Below, piece after piece: positions 1-12,439 of a stretch of DNA of 64,000 bases (the stretch's first letter is position 1; the number at the start of each line of letters is the position of its first letter). This DNA is from Mangifera indica. Taxonomy: Eukaryota > Streptophyta > Magnoliopsida > Sapindales > Anacardiaceae. A program made the translations under genes and the position numbers. The notes below the pieces were generated by a model. It worked only from the letters and a program-made list of their open reading frames with translations. It was not told where the DNA came from and ran no database searches. The stretch is from positions 9,176,001 through 9,240,000 of the forward strand of contig NC_058147.1 of NCBI RefSeq assembly GCF_011075055.1, given 5' to 3'.

Positions 1-1286
1 TTTAAGGAATAGCCTCCCTTGTTTTTTAAAAAAAGAAAAAAGAAAAAAGAATAGTCTCCTTATTTTATTTAATTGCATGAAGATTTGGACAAAGGATGTT
101 GATTTGTGAAGTTTATGTATAATTGTCCAAATTTTCACTTGAAGTGAATGTTTTTGATTGCTTTGAAGCTATTAGGACATATGGATGTTAAGATGTTAAG
201 TTTGGTCAATTGGTATGAAATTTGATGTTTTTAGGCCTTGAGAAGGACGCTAATTTGATCCTAAGTGACGTTACATGCTTAGAAAGGTTATGTGATGGAA
301 TTGAATGTTGAACTATGTTTTTCCATAGTTTCATGCTAACGTTGCAATATAGATTTTCCCTTTCATGGCATGACATCAACAATAAGTCCATGCCACAAAT
401 TATAACTTTTCCCCCATGACATTCAACAATGAACATTGTGGTGTAGTTTAGATAAAAAGTTTATTCCTTGACATCAAGAAAGTTGTGTTGGACATAACCT
501 TATTTTGTCCTATAAGGTAAGTCGTGTTTTGAGGTTTATTAGGCATGCCTTATGCTACCTCACAACTTCCATGAGGTTAAGAATGAGTTTTTGTGGCATC
601 AAAGAGAAAGATTCGTTTATGTTGGGACAAAGGGCATAAGTGAGAATATGATGAGTTATGCAAAGTATAAAGGTGTAATGCTAGATATTTTAAGGAATGT
701 AATGACATGTTATCAAGTTAGTTTGTGAATGACATGTTTATGCATGATGCAAAATAAGATAAAGGCATGCTTAATGTTTTTAAAGTTTAAGTGACATGTT
801 AATGAGTTCATGAGTGCATAATATCATGTTTGCGCATGTGAAAGTTGTTTAAATGTATCTTTTAAGTTTATGTTGAGTAATAACATTCCAAGGGGACTCC
901 AATCCCAAATGTTTAAGTTAGAGTTAAGGCTCATCAAACATGTATATCACATGAGATTAGTTTCAAGTTTAAAGTAACACTGTTGTGACAAAAAACCTAT
1001 TGAGTTCCTTCATGCACATGCTCGTAAGGGGCAAGAGGTTAAAGTATGATCCCGAGTAGGCAAACCTCTATAGTTATGCGCATGTAAGATATGTCCAAGT
1101 TAAAGTTTTATTATTGAACATGGTTAAGGTCTTAAATCTATGTCCTCAACTTAATTGATTAAGAGTAAAGTTTTAAAATTCAAGTTATTAAAGTGTAAGT
1201 TAAAGTAAAGTTTTCAAAGTTTCAAGTTATAGTAAAGTTTTTAAAAGCACATGACATTTCATCACATGAGTTAGTGTTGCATTAAG
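1..1286. other. Intergenic, unassigned repeat-like DNA
   Basis: No coding region is supported. The stretch is AT-rich, with short words such as gacatg and catgag recurring, which suggests decayed transposon DNA. The only open frame (206-436, minus) has no recognisable domain. No family can be assigned from what I see. Confidence 0.4.
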
Positions 1287-2040
1287 TGACTCAAACACAA
1301 TCATACAAACAATTTTGACAATATATTTAATCAATCAAGCATAAACAATAATGAACAACTTATTAAAAACACAACATAATTATAATGCACAAAGTAAAGA
1401 GTAACGGATAAAAAACTCAAGATTTATAGTGGTTAAAAGTTTTCTCTTTCAATCCTCCTATGTCCACTTCTTCAAACAACTCGTTTAAAGTTCCATTCAT
1501 AAAGTAATAGGATTGTTTAAAAACCTAATTAAAAATTTTAAGCAAATTTATACTCAAACACAATCACACAAATAATTTCAACAATATACTTAAACAAACA
1601 TAAACAATAATTAACAAATTATAAAAAACACACAACACAATTATAATGCACAAAGTAAAGACTAAGGGATAGAAAGACTTAAGATTTATAGTGGTTCGAA
1701 GTTTTCTCTTTTAAGCCTCCTACGTCTATTTCTTCAAACAACTCGCTTAACGTAAAATAATAGGATTATTTAAAAACCTAATTAAAACTTTTAAGCAAAT
1801 TTATACTCAGACACAATCACACAAATAATTTCAACAATATATTTAAGCAAACATAAACAATAGTTAACAACTTATCAACAACACATAACACAATTATGAT
1901 GCACAAAGTAAAGACTAAAGGATAGAAAGACTCAAGATTTATAATGGTTCGAAGCTTTTTCTTTTAAGTATCCTATGTTCATTTCTTCAAACAACTTGCT
2001 TAAAGTTTCATTCGTAAAGAATTCCTTTTTAATAATAGTT
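1287..2040. repeat. ~255-bp tandem repeat, about three units
   Basis: Three diverged head-to-tail units start near 1287, 1551 and 1803, each opening with a version of actcaaacacaatcacac. Each then passes through an AT-rich stretch, the phrase aagatttatagtggtt, and a pyrimidine-rich part ending near cttcaaacaact. Units are about 264, 252 and >230 bp. A diverged single unit of the same phrase order occurs at about 7375-7560. The family looks like transposon terminal or internal DNA but cannot be named from sequence alone. The host repeat resumes after the LTR inserted at 2397-4654. Confidence 0.6.
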
Positions 2041-2396
2041 TTTTAGAATTATGTTCATGTACACTAGTTAATCTGGGATTACACCCAACTTGAATCGAGA
2101 ATGTGAACGGGCCAAATTTTACTTATGCATGGGTGTACATCTTTTTTGCCTTTGAATTCTTCCTTAAGCACGACTAGATTAAATGAAGAGAACTCCTCAT
2201 GTGCTTGTTCTGAAGGATACACGTGTGTGTATCATGCTTCAATAGTTTGATCGTGTTAACTTCATCTAAACTTGCACATGGAGAATACATGCACACTTTT
2301 TCCTCATGTTTGGCTTGCACATAGATGTGTGATGGGGATACAAAGGCGTGTATATATATTGTTTATGCATTTTTCAAATTGTGTCAATTTGGTAAT

Positions 2397-2498
2397 TGTA
2401 ATACTCTCAAGTACGTTCCATGACATTTATGTCTTTTGGCCCTGCTTTAAGATATTTCCTATTTTAAATATATATATTCACATGTATGTATGTGTTTA

Positions 2499-2531
<33 letters not shown>

Positions 2532-4654
2532 AAATCCATATTAAAAGGTATGTATATATATATAAAGGGAGAAAGGACCAAAAAAAGGAAGCTTTATGCC
2601 TTTTTCCATCATCTTCTCCCATCCATTCCAGAAGCTCAACCTTCTTCATGTTGTTTCTTTGTTTTTTGAAGAAAAAGGGAGGATTTGAAGGGGTTTTAGA
2701 AGACAAAGCAAGGAAAGAAAAAAGAGGAAACACTTTTGAAGCCTTGATAATCAAAAGATCTCATTTTTTCCCCTTTTCCTATGTTTATATATATTGGATG
2801 CATATTATATGAATATGTTAGTGTGTTTTTGTGTTGATTTAAGATGGTTTTAGTGATAAAAGAAGCAAAACAAAGAGGAAAGAGTTAACTTGACAAAGAG
2901 GAGACTTGAAACAAGGTAAGTGGAATTATTCTTGGTATGTTTCATGTTTTATGTTTTTGGTTCCTTGGCTCTATGTTATAAATGATGATTTTGAAGTTGA
3001 GAAATATTGTTTTGCCATTTGGGGTATCTATGTGTGTGATTTGTTCATTGGATAATATTTACAGTTTTACCACTAAATTTGTCCTACGTTTTGATTATCT
3101 TATTTGATGAATCATGAGTGCTATTATAGCTTGTTGGAAAGCTATTTGAATCCTCTTTTCAATGATATATAGTTTGTATAAATTAGAGACTATTTGGACT
3201 GTTTAATTTCATGAACAAAATGATTGTCTTACCAAATAAACATTAAATACAGTTTTTTGCCACTAATTTCATCCCACATTTTAATAGTTTTATCTGATGA
3301 ATCATAAGTGTTTTTATAGCTTGTTGGAAAGCTTTTTGAATCCTCTTTTCAATGATATATAACTTGTATAAATTAGAGACTGTTTGGACTATCAAATTAC
3401 ATAAAAAAAGGACTATCTTACTAAATAAATAGTGAATATGGTTTTTTGTCACTGATTTCATCCCATATTTTGACTATCTTATCTAATGAATCATGAGTGT
3501 TGTTATAACTTGTTGAAAAGTTCTTTGAATTCTTTTTTCAATGATGTATAGTTTATATAAATTAGAGATCGTTTGGACTATTAATTACATAAACAAAAAG
3601 ATTACTCTACCAAGTGAATAGTCCAATAAATAGTAATTTAAAGTTTTTGGAAAGAAAAAAGAAAGAAAAGGAGGAGAAAAAGAAAAGGAAGAAAAGAAAG
3701 AAAGGAAAGGAAAGAAATGAGAGAAAAAGAAAAAAAAGAAAAGTAAGAAAAGTAAGAAAAGGAATTTGAGGCTCAAGATTCATGGGTCATTCCAAGAGTA
3801 TGACCTGGTGGGGTATGGATAGTTTTAGATGTAAGCAAGATTAGTAAAAGATAACATACGCATGCATGCTATGAACTATGACCCATAGTAGTTTTATGGA
3901 TAGTTTTAGATAGTTATGCTACATCACCGCAGTAAGGCATGTTTGTAGTAAGACATAGACCTATAGTAGGGTCTGCTCACAATAAAGCATGCTCGTAGTA
4001 GAACATAATTCAGATTCTAAAATGGTGTAGTGAGAGAAAGAAAGAGAGCTCGAGCTTAGAAAAGTGTTAAATCCCTGTAGTCAGCTTCCATAAAGTATCA
4101 AATGGACACCAAATAGGACAAAGTGTGGTCCAAATAGTAAATGATGTACTAGATTATTCCCTCGATTCTTTGAGGAGGCTATGATGTGAGATTGAGTCTC
4201 GAAGGTGATTTAGAACAGGAAAAGAGATAGTTTACTTAATTCTTTTCCTTTATTGAGTGTTTTTATCTGTCACTTCCTTTTCTTTCATGATTACAGGTAC
4301 AGGTAATCGAGGTAGCTACGAGACAGGGTCAGGTCAGTAAAGATAGATCCAGACTGGGGCTGGTTAGTTATAGTTTTTGTTACACGTGTATGATATTGTT
4401 GATTTTTGGCCCTATTCAAATAGTTGTATAGTTGTATCTAGGGCTATGTATATGATTACTCCATGATCTCATATGTTTTCAGATGAGTTTTCTTATGGGA
4501 TATATACATCTTTTGTTCACTTCCAGATTTTCAGTTTTCTCGAAATAATTTTAGAACACTTTTAGCGATGAGTTCATTTTAAAATAAATGCTCCAAATAT
4601 TAATTCGTAACATTTTTCCTCTGGAAGACAACAATTCTGGGGAAGGATGTTACA
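2397..4654 (+). mobile_element. Solo LTR 1, chromovirus-like family
   Basis: The copy begins TGTAATACTCTCAAG and ends GGAAGGATGTTACA, the TG...CA ends of the family also seen at 15213 and 58626. Internal order matches those copies: ATGT/TA microsatellite, a TATA-like stretch near 2553, three ~185-bp internal repeats (near 3060, 3245 and 3430), a purine tract (3652-3765), a short array with gtagtaggg-like words (about 3925-4010) and the block around 4300 with ggtacaggtaatcgaggtag. The flanks gtaat and acaat do not form a clean 5-bp duplication, so this copy is older or recombined. No gag-pol lies beside it. TGTAAYA...TGTTACA ends and ~2.3-kb length suggest a Tekay/Del-like Ty3-gypsy chromovirus; that assignment is inference. 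Confidence 0.7.
2500..2531. repeat. (ATGT)n microsatellite
   Basis: A short run of tatg/tgta repeats lies in the 5' part of solo LTR 1. The open frames over it on both strands translate to simple IYIYMYV runs and are not genes. Confidence 0.8.
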
Positions 4655-4922
4655 ACAATGTTTTCAACATATTCCTTAGACATTGTTAGTCTATCTAACT
4701 TGCATTTTTAACACCATCAAAATACCTAGAGGTTCAATAGAGTATTCATTACGGTATGAACCTATTTAGTTGAATGAAGGTATAAAAAATAATAAAGTTT
4801 AGGACTGATTGATACCTAATTGAGTGACTAGCATTTACCTTTTCTTTTTCAATGTTTTACAAATAACATGTAGTTAGATGGATCATGGGTAGTGATCAGT
4901 TTATGGGATTTACCCACGAACC
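4655..4922. other. Resumption of the split repeat
   Basis: After the LTR, the phrase atcaaaatacctagaggt (near 4717) also occurs near 8480, downstream of the related unit at 7375. This indicates that 1287-2396 plus 4655-4740 is one repeat copy interrupted by the LTR. No gene is visible here. Confidence 0.4.
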
Positions 4923-7299
4923 TTTAACACCCCTTCCAGACTGAAAAGTTTACCCGAAGAGACGTGTTAACTTAAAACATTTCCTAAAACATTTGTAATA
5001 ATAAATTAAATGCATGATATTTGAGTAAATTAAATATCATTCAATATTGTGTCTAAAAGAAAATACAAAGTATTCAATAAGTACAAGATAAGTCCAAAGC
5101 TAAACAGTAAATAAAATGGTCTACACAAGCAAATGACTAAAACACATTCCTATCATGCAACGTTCGTAGTTGATCTACTGGCTTCGTCGCGGCCCTGCTA
5201 CTCAATAATGCTATCCGTAAAATCACAAAGGAACATGGTGAGTGAAACACACTCAGTAAGTAGGTAAATCCATAACAAAATAACAACATCATAATTCTTA
5301 GTGTTCTGTATATTATCATATTGTGGTATTTCGAATGTTTTTTCAATATAACAGATGTCTATTTATATAGCTCTGCACCCTATGCCAATTCTTCGATAAC
5401 AATGTCATCCTCAATAATTTATACCTAATGATGTATAATGACATCCCAAACATCTAGTGAAAGTACATGACATCCTCGATGTCATATATATGTTGTACAT
5501 TGTACACGTCGATTGGGCTTTAGGTTAAAGTCACACAAATGGTCACATAGACTAAACTCTAATGCTTTCACTACCATACTACACATAACTCAGTGGCACG
5601 ATCATACTACACATAGCTCAGTGACAAGTCATGTTTCACATAGCTCGATAACTAACCGATATTACACTAAGCTTAGTGGAACAACGACGCCATACATAGC
5701 CTGGTGGTACGAATCTTATAATACATCATTGGTGTTTTTGACTAATAACCCTTTTGATCTAGGTTTGTGTTATCATCTATATAGTCAAACACCTCTAAAT
5801 CTCTTAGTGTTGTCATACACACAGTAATACACTTTCATAATAATCTCATCTTATATAACCTTCGTTAAGGTTTTTACTCTTTATTTTCCTCTTATTCCTT
5901 CTTTGTAAGGGTAAAATAGTTATTGTTATACTCATACGTAAGCATTCTCATCTTCTTATTCATTAAATTCCATTTCCCCTATTATGCATGAGGGGTGTAC
6001 ACACTTTTGATATATGACCATGCATTAAGCTCACAAGGGGAGGATTTTCCCCGATTGTACATAGTCGTGTGTCAGATGACACATGGGCACGTAGCATCAA
6101 AATTTTAGGATTTTGATTTCATTAGAAGTACACTTTTTTATCACCTAACTCTATATCAATGCTCCTAAACTCATGATTTTGGAATACATAATCATCATAC
6201 AAAGACATTGCACAACATAATTCAACAAAACGCCTCTAACATCCAAGATTTATATGTAAATTCTTCATGGTTTCTACATTAACATGTGAACATCCATTAA
6301 ACCAATCACCATAACATACAAATATGTCAATACTGAATCATTTATCCATTAAACCAATCACCATAACATACAAATATGTCAATACTGAATCATTTACATC
6401 TATTTAACATGTTGGTAATCACTAACTCCAGAGATCACACATAAAAACATATACAACACCTTATTCATATCACGAGACATCATCATTAATCAAAATAAGA
6501 ATTCAATCACATAAAAGGACATATAACATATATTCGCCATAAATAATCAAACTAACACTATCTGGATCAAGAGTCATCACTACCAAAATCCAACATCAAT
6601 ATCGATTCATCCCTACTCATTCATGAATACATAATAAAAAAACATCATACTTACCTCTCCTCTGAAGTCCTAGATGGTTTTTTGCATGGCAAGGTAATTC
6701 CTCTAAGCTTCTCGTGCCTCTCATGGTTCTAAAAGCTCTTACAAACCTCACAATCTCTCTGTATTTTTGAGAGTTTTGTGAAAAAAATCCTAACCAACAT
6801 GTTTAAAACTTTTTTTTCATTGAAAAACATGATACACGATCGTGTGCCTTACCACACATGGGCGTGTATGTTATTACATAGTAATGACAATTTCTGAAAT
6901 CACCACGAAACTAATCCTTATCCAAAATTCAAATATGTTGACTATGCACTGACATGTATACTAGTACACACAGGCATGCAAGTCCCCCAGAATTAATCAA
7001 ATTTCGTACATTACATGAGAAAAGACCATTTTGCCCTTACTACCACATACACTAGGGTATAGTCTACCTGCACAGTTGTGCATCCCAAAAATCACATACA
7101 TGCATCAAATAAGTACAAGCAAGAAGGTAAAAGACCAAAGTACCATTGGGCATATTTGTGAGTATTACAAAGCCCCTAACATAATTTACTCAACTCGTAG
7201 GCCTTGGTATAACCTGCAAAATTGCAAGTTATTTTATTATCTAAAGGGTTACGTAGATCATTGCCTTGACCCTTCGATGTTTCTAATTAGGATATTACA
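4923..7299 (-). mobile_element. Antisense solo LTR, divergent subfamily
   Basis: Read on the minus strand, this runs from TGTAATATCC (near 7299) to a decayed end near 4923 (ggaaggggtgttaaa on the minus strand). The minus strand carries the family block tactgagtgt...tcactcac (5160-5260), which in the + LTRs precedes the ggtacaggtgatcgaggtag block. It also carries a gggcaaaatggtc phrase near 7025, typical of this LTR type. No 5-bp target duplication is visible and the subfamily differs from the + copies. The short open frames at 5137-5346, 5513-5827 and 7031-7315 have no domains. Confidence 0.5.
6292..6395. repeat. Perfect 52-bp tandem duplication
   Basis: Two identical 52-bp units (6292-6343 and 6344-6395) start atccattaaaccaatcacc. 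Identity appears complete by eye, so the duplication is much younger than the surrounding antisense LTR. Confidence 0.85.
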
Positions 7300-9029
7300 T
7301 TTGTATCACTTATAAATGGAAATCCTCTTTTAAAAACCTCTAATGTAGAGTAATCTTAGAGGGGAAATGAATATGATTATTTAAAAAATTAATCACATAA
7401 ACACTAAATGAAATCTTTAATCAAATTTCCGCAAATAACAATCAAATAATCAACCAAAGCACAAAGTAAAGGAGTAAAGTTTAGAGAATGCTTAGAATTT
7501 TAAGAGTGGTTCAGAGCTTTTTGTCTCAAACCTCTTATGTTTACTTCTTTAAGCAACTGACTTGAAGTTTTCACTTGAATTACTTTCAGATTACATGATT
7601 AAATCGGGGATCGTGCTCTTCTATAATAGTGATACGAGATTTTGCCCAAACATAATTAGAAAGAAGATTTTCAAATAAAATGTCTCTAATAGGCTGATTT
7701 TACTCATTTGTACAAGTGTTTCTCTTAAAGATATGAGTTTTTGGTTTCTAAAGAAAGATTAAAAGCTTAGAGATTGAGATAATGATTCTTGAATGCTTTA
7801 GATATATTCTCTAACCCTTTTGACTTCAATCCAACTTATTTATATGGCTTTGAGACTTGAAAGATCTGTTAGAATGATTTTACTAGCCGTTGACTTGTGA
7901 AAATGGCATTTTAGCCTTGAAAATGCGAATGGACAGACATCTTCTTCTGAAGGACGAGTGTCCTCTTACACATCTCTACTTTGGTGGCTTAGAAATAGTT
8001 GTCTAATGGTCTAATTCTTAAAATAGGCCACTAGAAAGACGAACATCTCTTTTTCTGATATAGGCATCTTGTCTTGTTCTTTAAAATTTCAGAAAGAGTC
8101 AAACATGAGAGGATGGGCATGGGACAGGTAGAAAGACAGGCATCCCAATGTGTTGACTTTGTTAACCATCCAAAATTTGCTTGTAAATACATTGGAGAGG
8201 GAATAGACATCCCATGATTGTCTTCTAGTATGGGATGAAAGTCCCTTAATTTAGGACGGGCGTCCTTGCTCATTTGGTAAAAATTCTCGAGAGCTTCAAT
8301 CTTTTAAGGACGGGCATGGGACGAGCACATGAAGTGGCATCCCATTTGGGATAGGCATTGCTACTCTAAAAAAATTAAACATCTATATTTTGTCTATCTT
8401 TTGATCATCTAAATTTTATGTTATGAACTTCATTAGCTTAATAATTATTAATTATCAACTTTAAACTTAGTTTTGACAGAATCAAAATACCTAGAGGTCG
8501 AACACTCTTTTGTTTGAGTTAATATTTAGATAATAATATTGAAAATTGAAGAAGTTTGATTGCATGTCGATCAAATTTGGTCAAATTCGACCATTTTGAC
8601 AACCTAAGGTTGGAGATAATAAACAATTACCAATATTGGTAAAAAACCTGACTTATAAAAAGTATTATGCATATTTTGGTTGATAAGAGTGTATTATAAG
8701 GTTACATGGTCAACATCTAATTCAACAATATGAAATTGTCTTTCGTAAAAAATTTATATCTAGGTATGAAAAGTGTTTATTACCTTTTATTTATCAGTTT
8801 CAATTGATTTCATTCAATTAACTTTACTTTTAACTTTGGAAAGTTCCCATCAATACCTCTTGTAGGCCAAAAAACATGTCACTTGTATCATTTTCAATTG
8901 TTAACAACTATTAAAACCACCTAAATTTGCTACATCAAACAACAATAAACCCAATCTTGTGACTCAAACCAATAAATTTATCCAAACCCTAAATCTAAAA
9001 TAATTGAACAAAATCCTAAATGCAAATCA
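7300..9029. other. Intergenic repeat, relative of the 1.3-kb repeat
   Basis: 7375-7560 is a diverged copy of the ~255-bp unit at 1287-2040. 7900-8350 has repeated quasi-palindromic words of the ggacgggcgtcc type. The phrase tcaaaatacctagaggt near 8480 matches the end of the split copy near 4717. 8520-9029 shows nothing recognisable. The whole is probably decayed retroelement DNA. The minus open frame at 8031-8273 has no known domain. Confidence 0.4.
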
Positions 9030-9165
9030 AAACAATCATAATTATGGATTAAATCAAATAGTAAAACCAATTTATAATATAAATTTTCATTCTCTCAATT
9101 CTCAAATGAAGCAAATAATTAGGGTGTGTTTGAAGATATTGAATAGTTAGGGTTTATTTTTAAGA
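9030..9165. repeat. ~110-bp direct repeat, left copy
   Basis: The interval contains attttcattctctcaatt, then aataattagggtgtgtttga, then ttagggtttattttt. The same order occurs in the same orientation at about 29035-29150, beyond the right end of MULE B. The two copies flank the whole MULE pair. Confidence 0.6.
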
Positions 9166-9841
9166 AAATTAAATTAAACACCCTAAGCTTAACCATACTA
9201 AACAAAAATACCCATTTTTATCGACATAAAACAAAACAATCCAACAAATGTGAATTGACCAAAATGCCCTCATATATGAACAAAGCTAATACAACTACCC
9301 AAGTTATTTTTTTCAAGAAATCACTGTTGGACTTTCTGTAAAATTTGGGAGGTTCCATGAGTTCAATGGTTGTCGCACCAATTTGGCTTTTTTCTGACAA
9401 TTTTTGAAGTTTTTCAATGATGAAAATAGTAAAGAATGTTAGTATATCTTCCTTTATTATATTTAAATCATTTTGGTGTTGATATTTTACCAATTAGATG
9501 AAGATTTTAGATGTGATTAGTCAGATCGATTTTTACTTATTTTGGATGAATTGGTTGAGAGTTTTTGTGTTAAAGTAGATGTAGATTCATTTGTTGTTAA
9601 AATAGGAGTCAAAAAATGCAATTCTGGTTAGAAAATTAGGCCACGGGATGCCGATGCTCCATCTCATGGGAAAATTATCCACTTTGTGATTCCACAAGGC
9701 GGAGCGTCGACTCAGGTTATCGCAAGAGATCAAGAAATTTTTGATTTTTTAAACAATGACAACTCGAGGGAAGGGGGAAATTGTGTTCAACCTATGGTAA
9801 CTTATGAGATGGGGAAATTGTGATTTTTCAAGTAGTATCAA

Positions 9842-11985
9842 TGTAACATTCGAATTCAAATGTGTCAGTAAACTCCATGTAACATCCGAATTCATGTGTG
9901 TCAGTAAACTCCACTTTCAAAATTACCCCTAGAGTTGAGTTTATAACTTATTGTTTAAAGAAATTCCAAGAGAATTATAGAAAACTATTAAATGAGCAAT
10001 AATTTTCAAAGGGGGTAAAATGGTCATTTTAGAAGGAATTAAGGGACAAACTGGGAATGAAAATTGAATGGCATACTTGAAATTATATGGAGGTGCTAAG
10101 AGTTTTTGGTAATTGGCTAAGGATAAAATAGTCATTTATGGAAAAGGTGAAGGGCAAATTGGTCCAAAAGGTTTATAAAACTCATAACCTATTCATTTCC
10201 TTCTTCATTTGCCGAGAACCTCCATTATTTTGAACTAAATCTTCCTTCAATCAAAATTCATCCAAAAACCTAGCTAAACCACCTAATTTCCAAAGCCTCA
10301 AGTTATAAAAAAGTGTAGATCTATCAATTCTGGTCAGTTCTAAGATAAGAAGTTTAATTTTTAAAAGATGTCAAATTTAGGGTTTTGATAGATGATTATA
10401 TTTTTGGTTGATTAAGGTTACTAGGAAGAAGAAAAGAAGGAGAATAAACTTTAATCACCTAATTAGCAAAGAAAATGTAAGAATTTCATACTTTACATAC
10501 TTGAAGTAATTTGAGTTAGGTTATTTAAATAACCTTTACTTATATAAGTGTGTAAGGTATTAGAATTAAAGTGATTTATGCTTAAATGGATAAGAAAATT
10601 CACTAAGATCCATGATGTAATTTTTGGCCATAAGGGGAATCATCTTTAATATGTTGCATGTTTTAGGCTTTTGGTTTCCTAGATCTATGTTATAAATGAT
10701 GATTTTGAAGTTGAGGAATATTGTTTTGCTATTTGGGATGTCTATGTGTGTTATTTTGTTCATGGCAGAAAGTTACATAATATTTACAGTTTTTGCCACT
10801 GAGTTCGTCCCATGTTTTGACTGTCTTATGTATTGAATTATGAGTGCTATTATAACTTATTGGAAAGATCTTTGAATCCTCTTTCTAACGATATATAGCT
10901 TGTATGAATTAGAAACTGTTTGGGCTATTGAATTGCATGAAAAAGAAGGCTACCCTGCTAAATGACTATTCTGTGAACAATATTTCGTAATTTTGGGCAG
11001 GAAAGAAAGGAAGAAGAAAGAAAGGAAAGGAAAGGAAAGGAAAGGAAAGAAAGGAAAAAAAAAAAAGAAAAAAAAGCAAGAAAAGGAATTTCGGGCTCAA
11101 GTTCTAGGGGTTGTCCCAAGAGTAATGTCTGATGAGTTATGAATAAATTTAAATGGAAGCAAAATTAGTAAGATATAAGACCTGTATGGATGCTATAAAC
11201 TATGATGGGACACTTTACACTACACCGCTCGCAGTAGGGCACGTCTACAGTAGGACACATCCGTAGTAGGATATAAACCCCTAGTAGGGTCCGCTTGTAG
11301 TAGAGTGTGTGCGCAGTAGAGCTCAATTCAGACTCAGAAATAGTGTAGTGAAAGAAAGAAAGAGAGCTCGAGCTTAGAAAGTGTCAAATCCTGTAGTTAG
11401 CTTCCAAAAGTATCAAATAGACACCAGATAGGACAAAGTATAACCCAAATAGTAAAGAATGAACGAGATTACCTCCTCAATCTCTTATAGAGGTTATGAT
11501 GTGAGGTTGAGTCCCGAGAGTGAGACAGAACAGGAAAGGAGATAGTTTATTTGATTCTTTCCTCTTACTGAGTGTTTTTATCACTCACTTCCTTTTCTTT
11601 CATGATTGCAGGTACAGATGATCGAGGTAGCTGCGAGGCAGAGTCAGGTCAGCGAAGATAGATCCAGCTGGAGCAGGCTATCTTTGGTTTATATTACATG
11701 CATACAGTCGCATGTTATTGTTGCTTTTGAACCTTTTTGGGATGATTGTACAGTTGTATATGATTACTCCATGTTTTCAAATGCTTTCAGATGAGTTTTC
11801 ATATGAGTATAGACATCTTTTGTTCGCTTCTAGATTTTTCAGTTTTCTTAGAATAATTTCTAAACACTTTTAGTAATGTATTTATTTTAGAGTATTTTAA
11901 AAGAAAAAAAATATATAGACGCTTCGGATATTAATTCGTAACATTTCTCCTTCGGTGGGTAGTATTTCTAGAGGGCGATGTTACA
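9842..11985 (+). mobile_element. Solo LTR 2, mosaic copy in MULE A
   Basis: The start is TGTAACATTCGAATTC; a second, 37-bp shifted copy of this start lies at 9879. The end is GGCGATGTTACA at 11985. Flanks atcaa (9837-9841) and attaa (11986-11990) agree at 4 of 5 bases, a probable target duplication. From about 10610 onward the sequence matches the other + LTRs: aggcttttggtttcctagat phrase, one ~185-bp internal repeat, purine tract 11001-11085, gtagtaggg array 11220-11310, and the ggtacagatgatcgaggtag block. The first ~750 bp differs completely from the TGTAATACCCTCAGG start of its relatives, so it is a mosaic or a distinct subfamily. Confidence 0.65.
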
Positions 11986-12029
11986 ATTAACTTGTGAAAT
12001 CATGAGTTAAGAGGACAAATTGATATTTT

Positions 12030-12290
12030 TTCTATTATAGGGTTTTGTGACATGTAGATTTCAAATTTCAGGTCCCTTTTTTCAATTCTTGGGTTTTTAA
12101 ACATGTAGTTTTCGAATTTCAAATATGTTTTTTTATTATAAGGTTTTTAAATGTATAGTTTTCGAATTTCAAATATATTTTTTTCAATTATTTCATATTA
12201 AAGTATTTTGACATATATATTTTAAATTTTATGTCTGTATTTCCAAAATAATTATCAAATTTGTCGTGATAATAAATTTTTTTTAACAGG
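12030..12290. repeat. Degenerate ~60-bp minisatellite in MULE A
   Basis: Three to four degenerate units combine agggtttttaaa..atgtag, ttttcgaatttcaaat and a T-rich run. The same unit fills 17930-19240 in MULE B, where the array is about five times longer. Confidence 0.6.
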
Positions 12291-12439
12291 AAGGTTTATA
12301 AAAAAGAAAATATGAGGCCCTAAAAAGGTAACTAAGATTCAAGCCACACTTTAGGACAAAGATGACATTGTGCATGTTGTGAAATCTTATGTCCAAGATC
12401 AAATCCATATTGACAATAAAGCAGTTAAAGGTTTTCTCC

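Noticed and set aside
2272..2754. Frames with IYIYMYVCMYVC-type runs
   Set aside because: Translation of ATGT/TA microsatellite in an LTR.
3585..3776. Open frames rich in Phe/Ser/Leu over purine tracts (also 16362-16686 and 59799-60121)
   Set aside because: They are antisense or sense translations of GGAAA-rich LTR tracts, repeated at every LTR copy; no start context or domain.
2392..4659. 5-bp target duplication for solo LTR 1
   Set aside because: Flanks gtaat and acaat differ at two of five positions, so no duplication is claimed.
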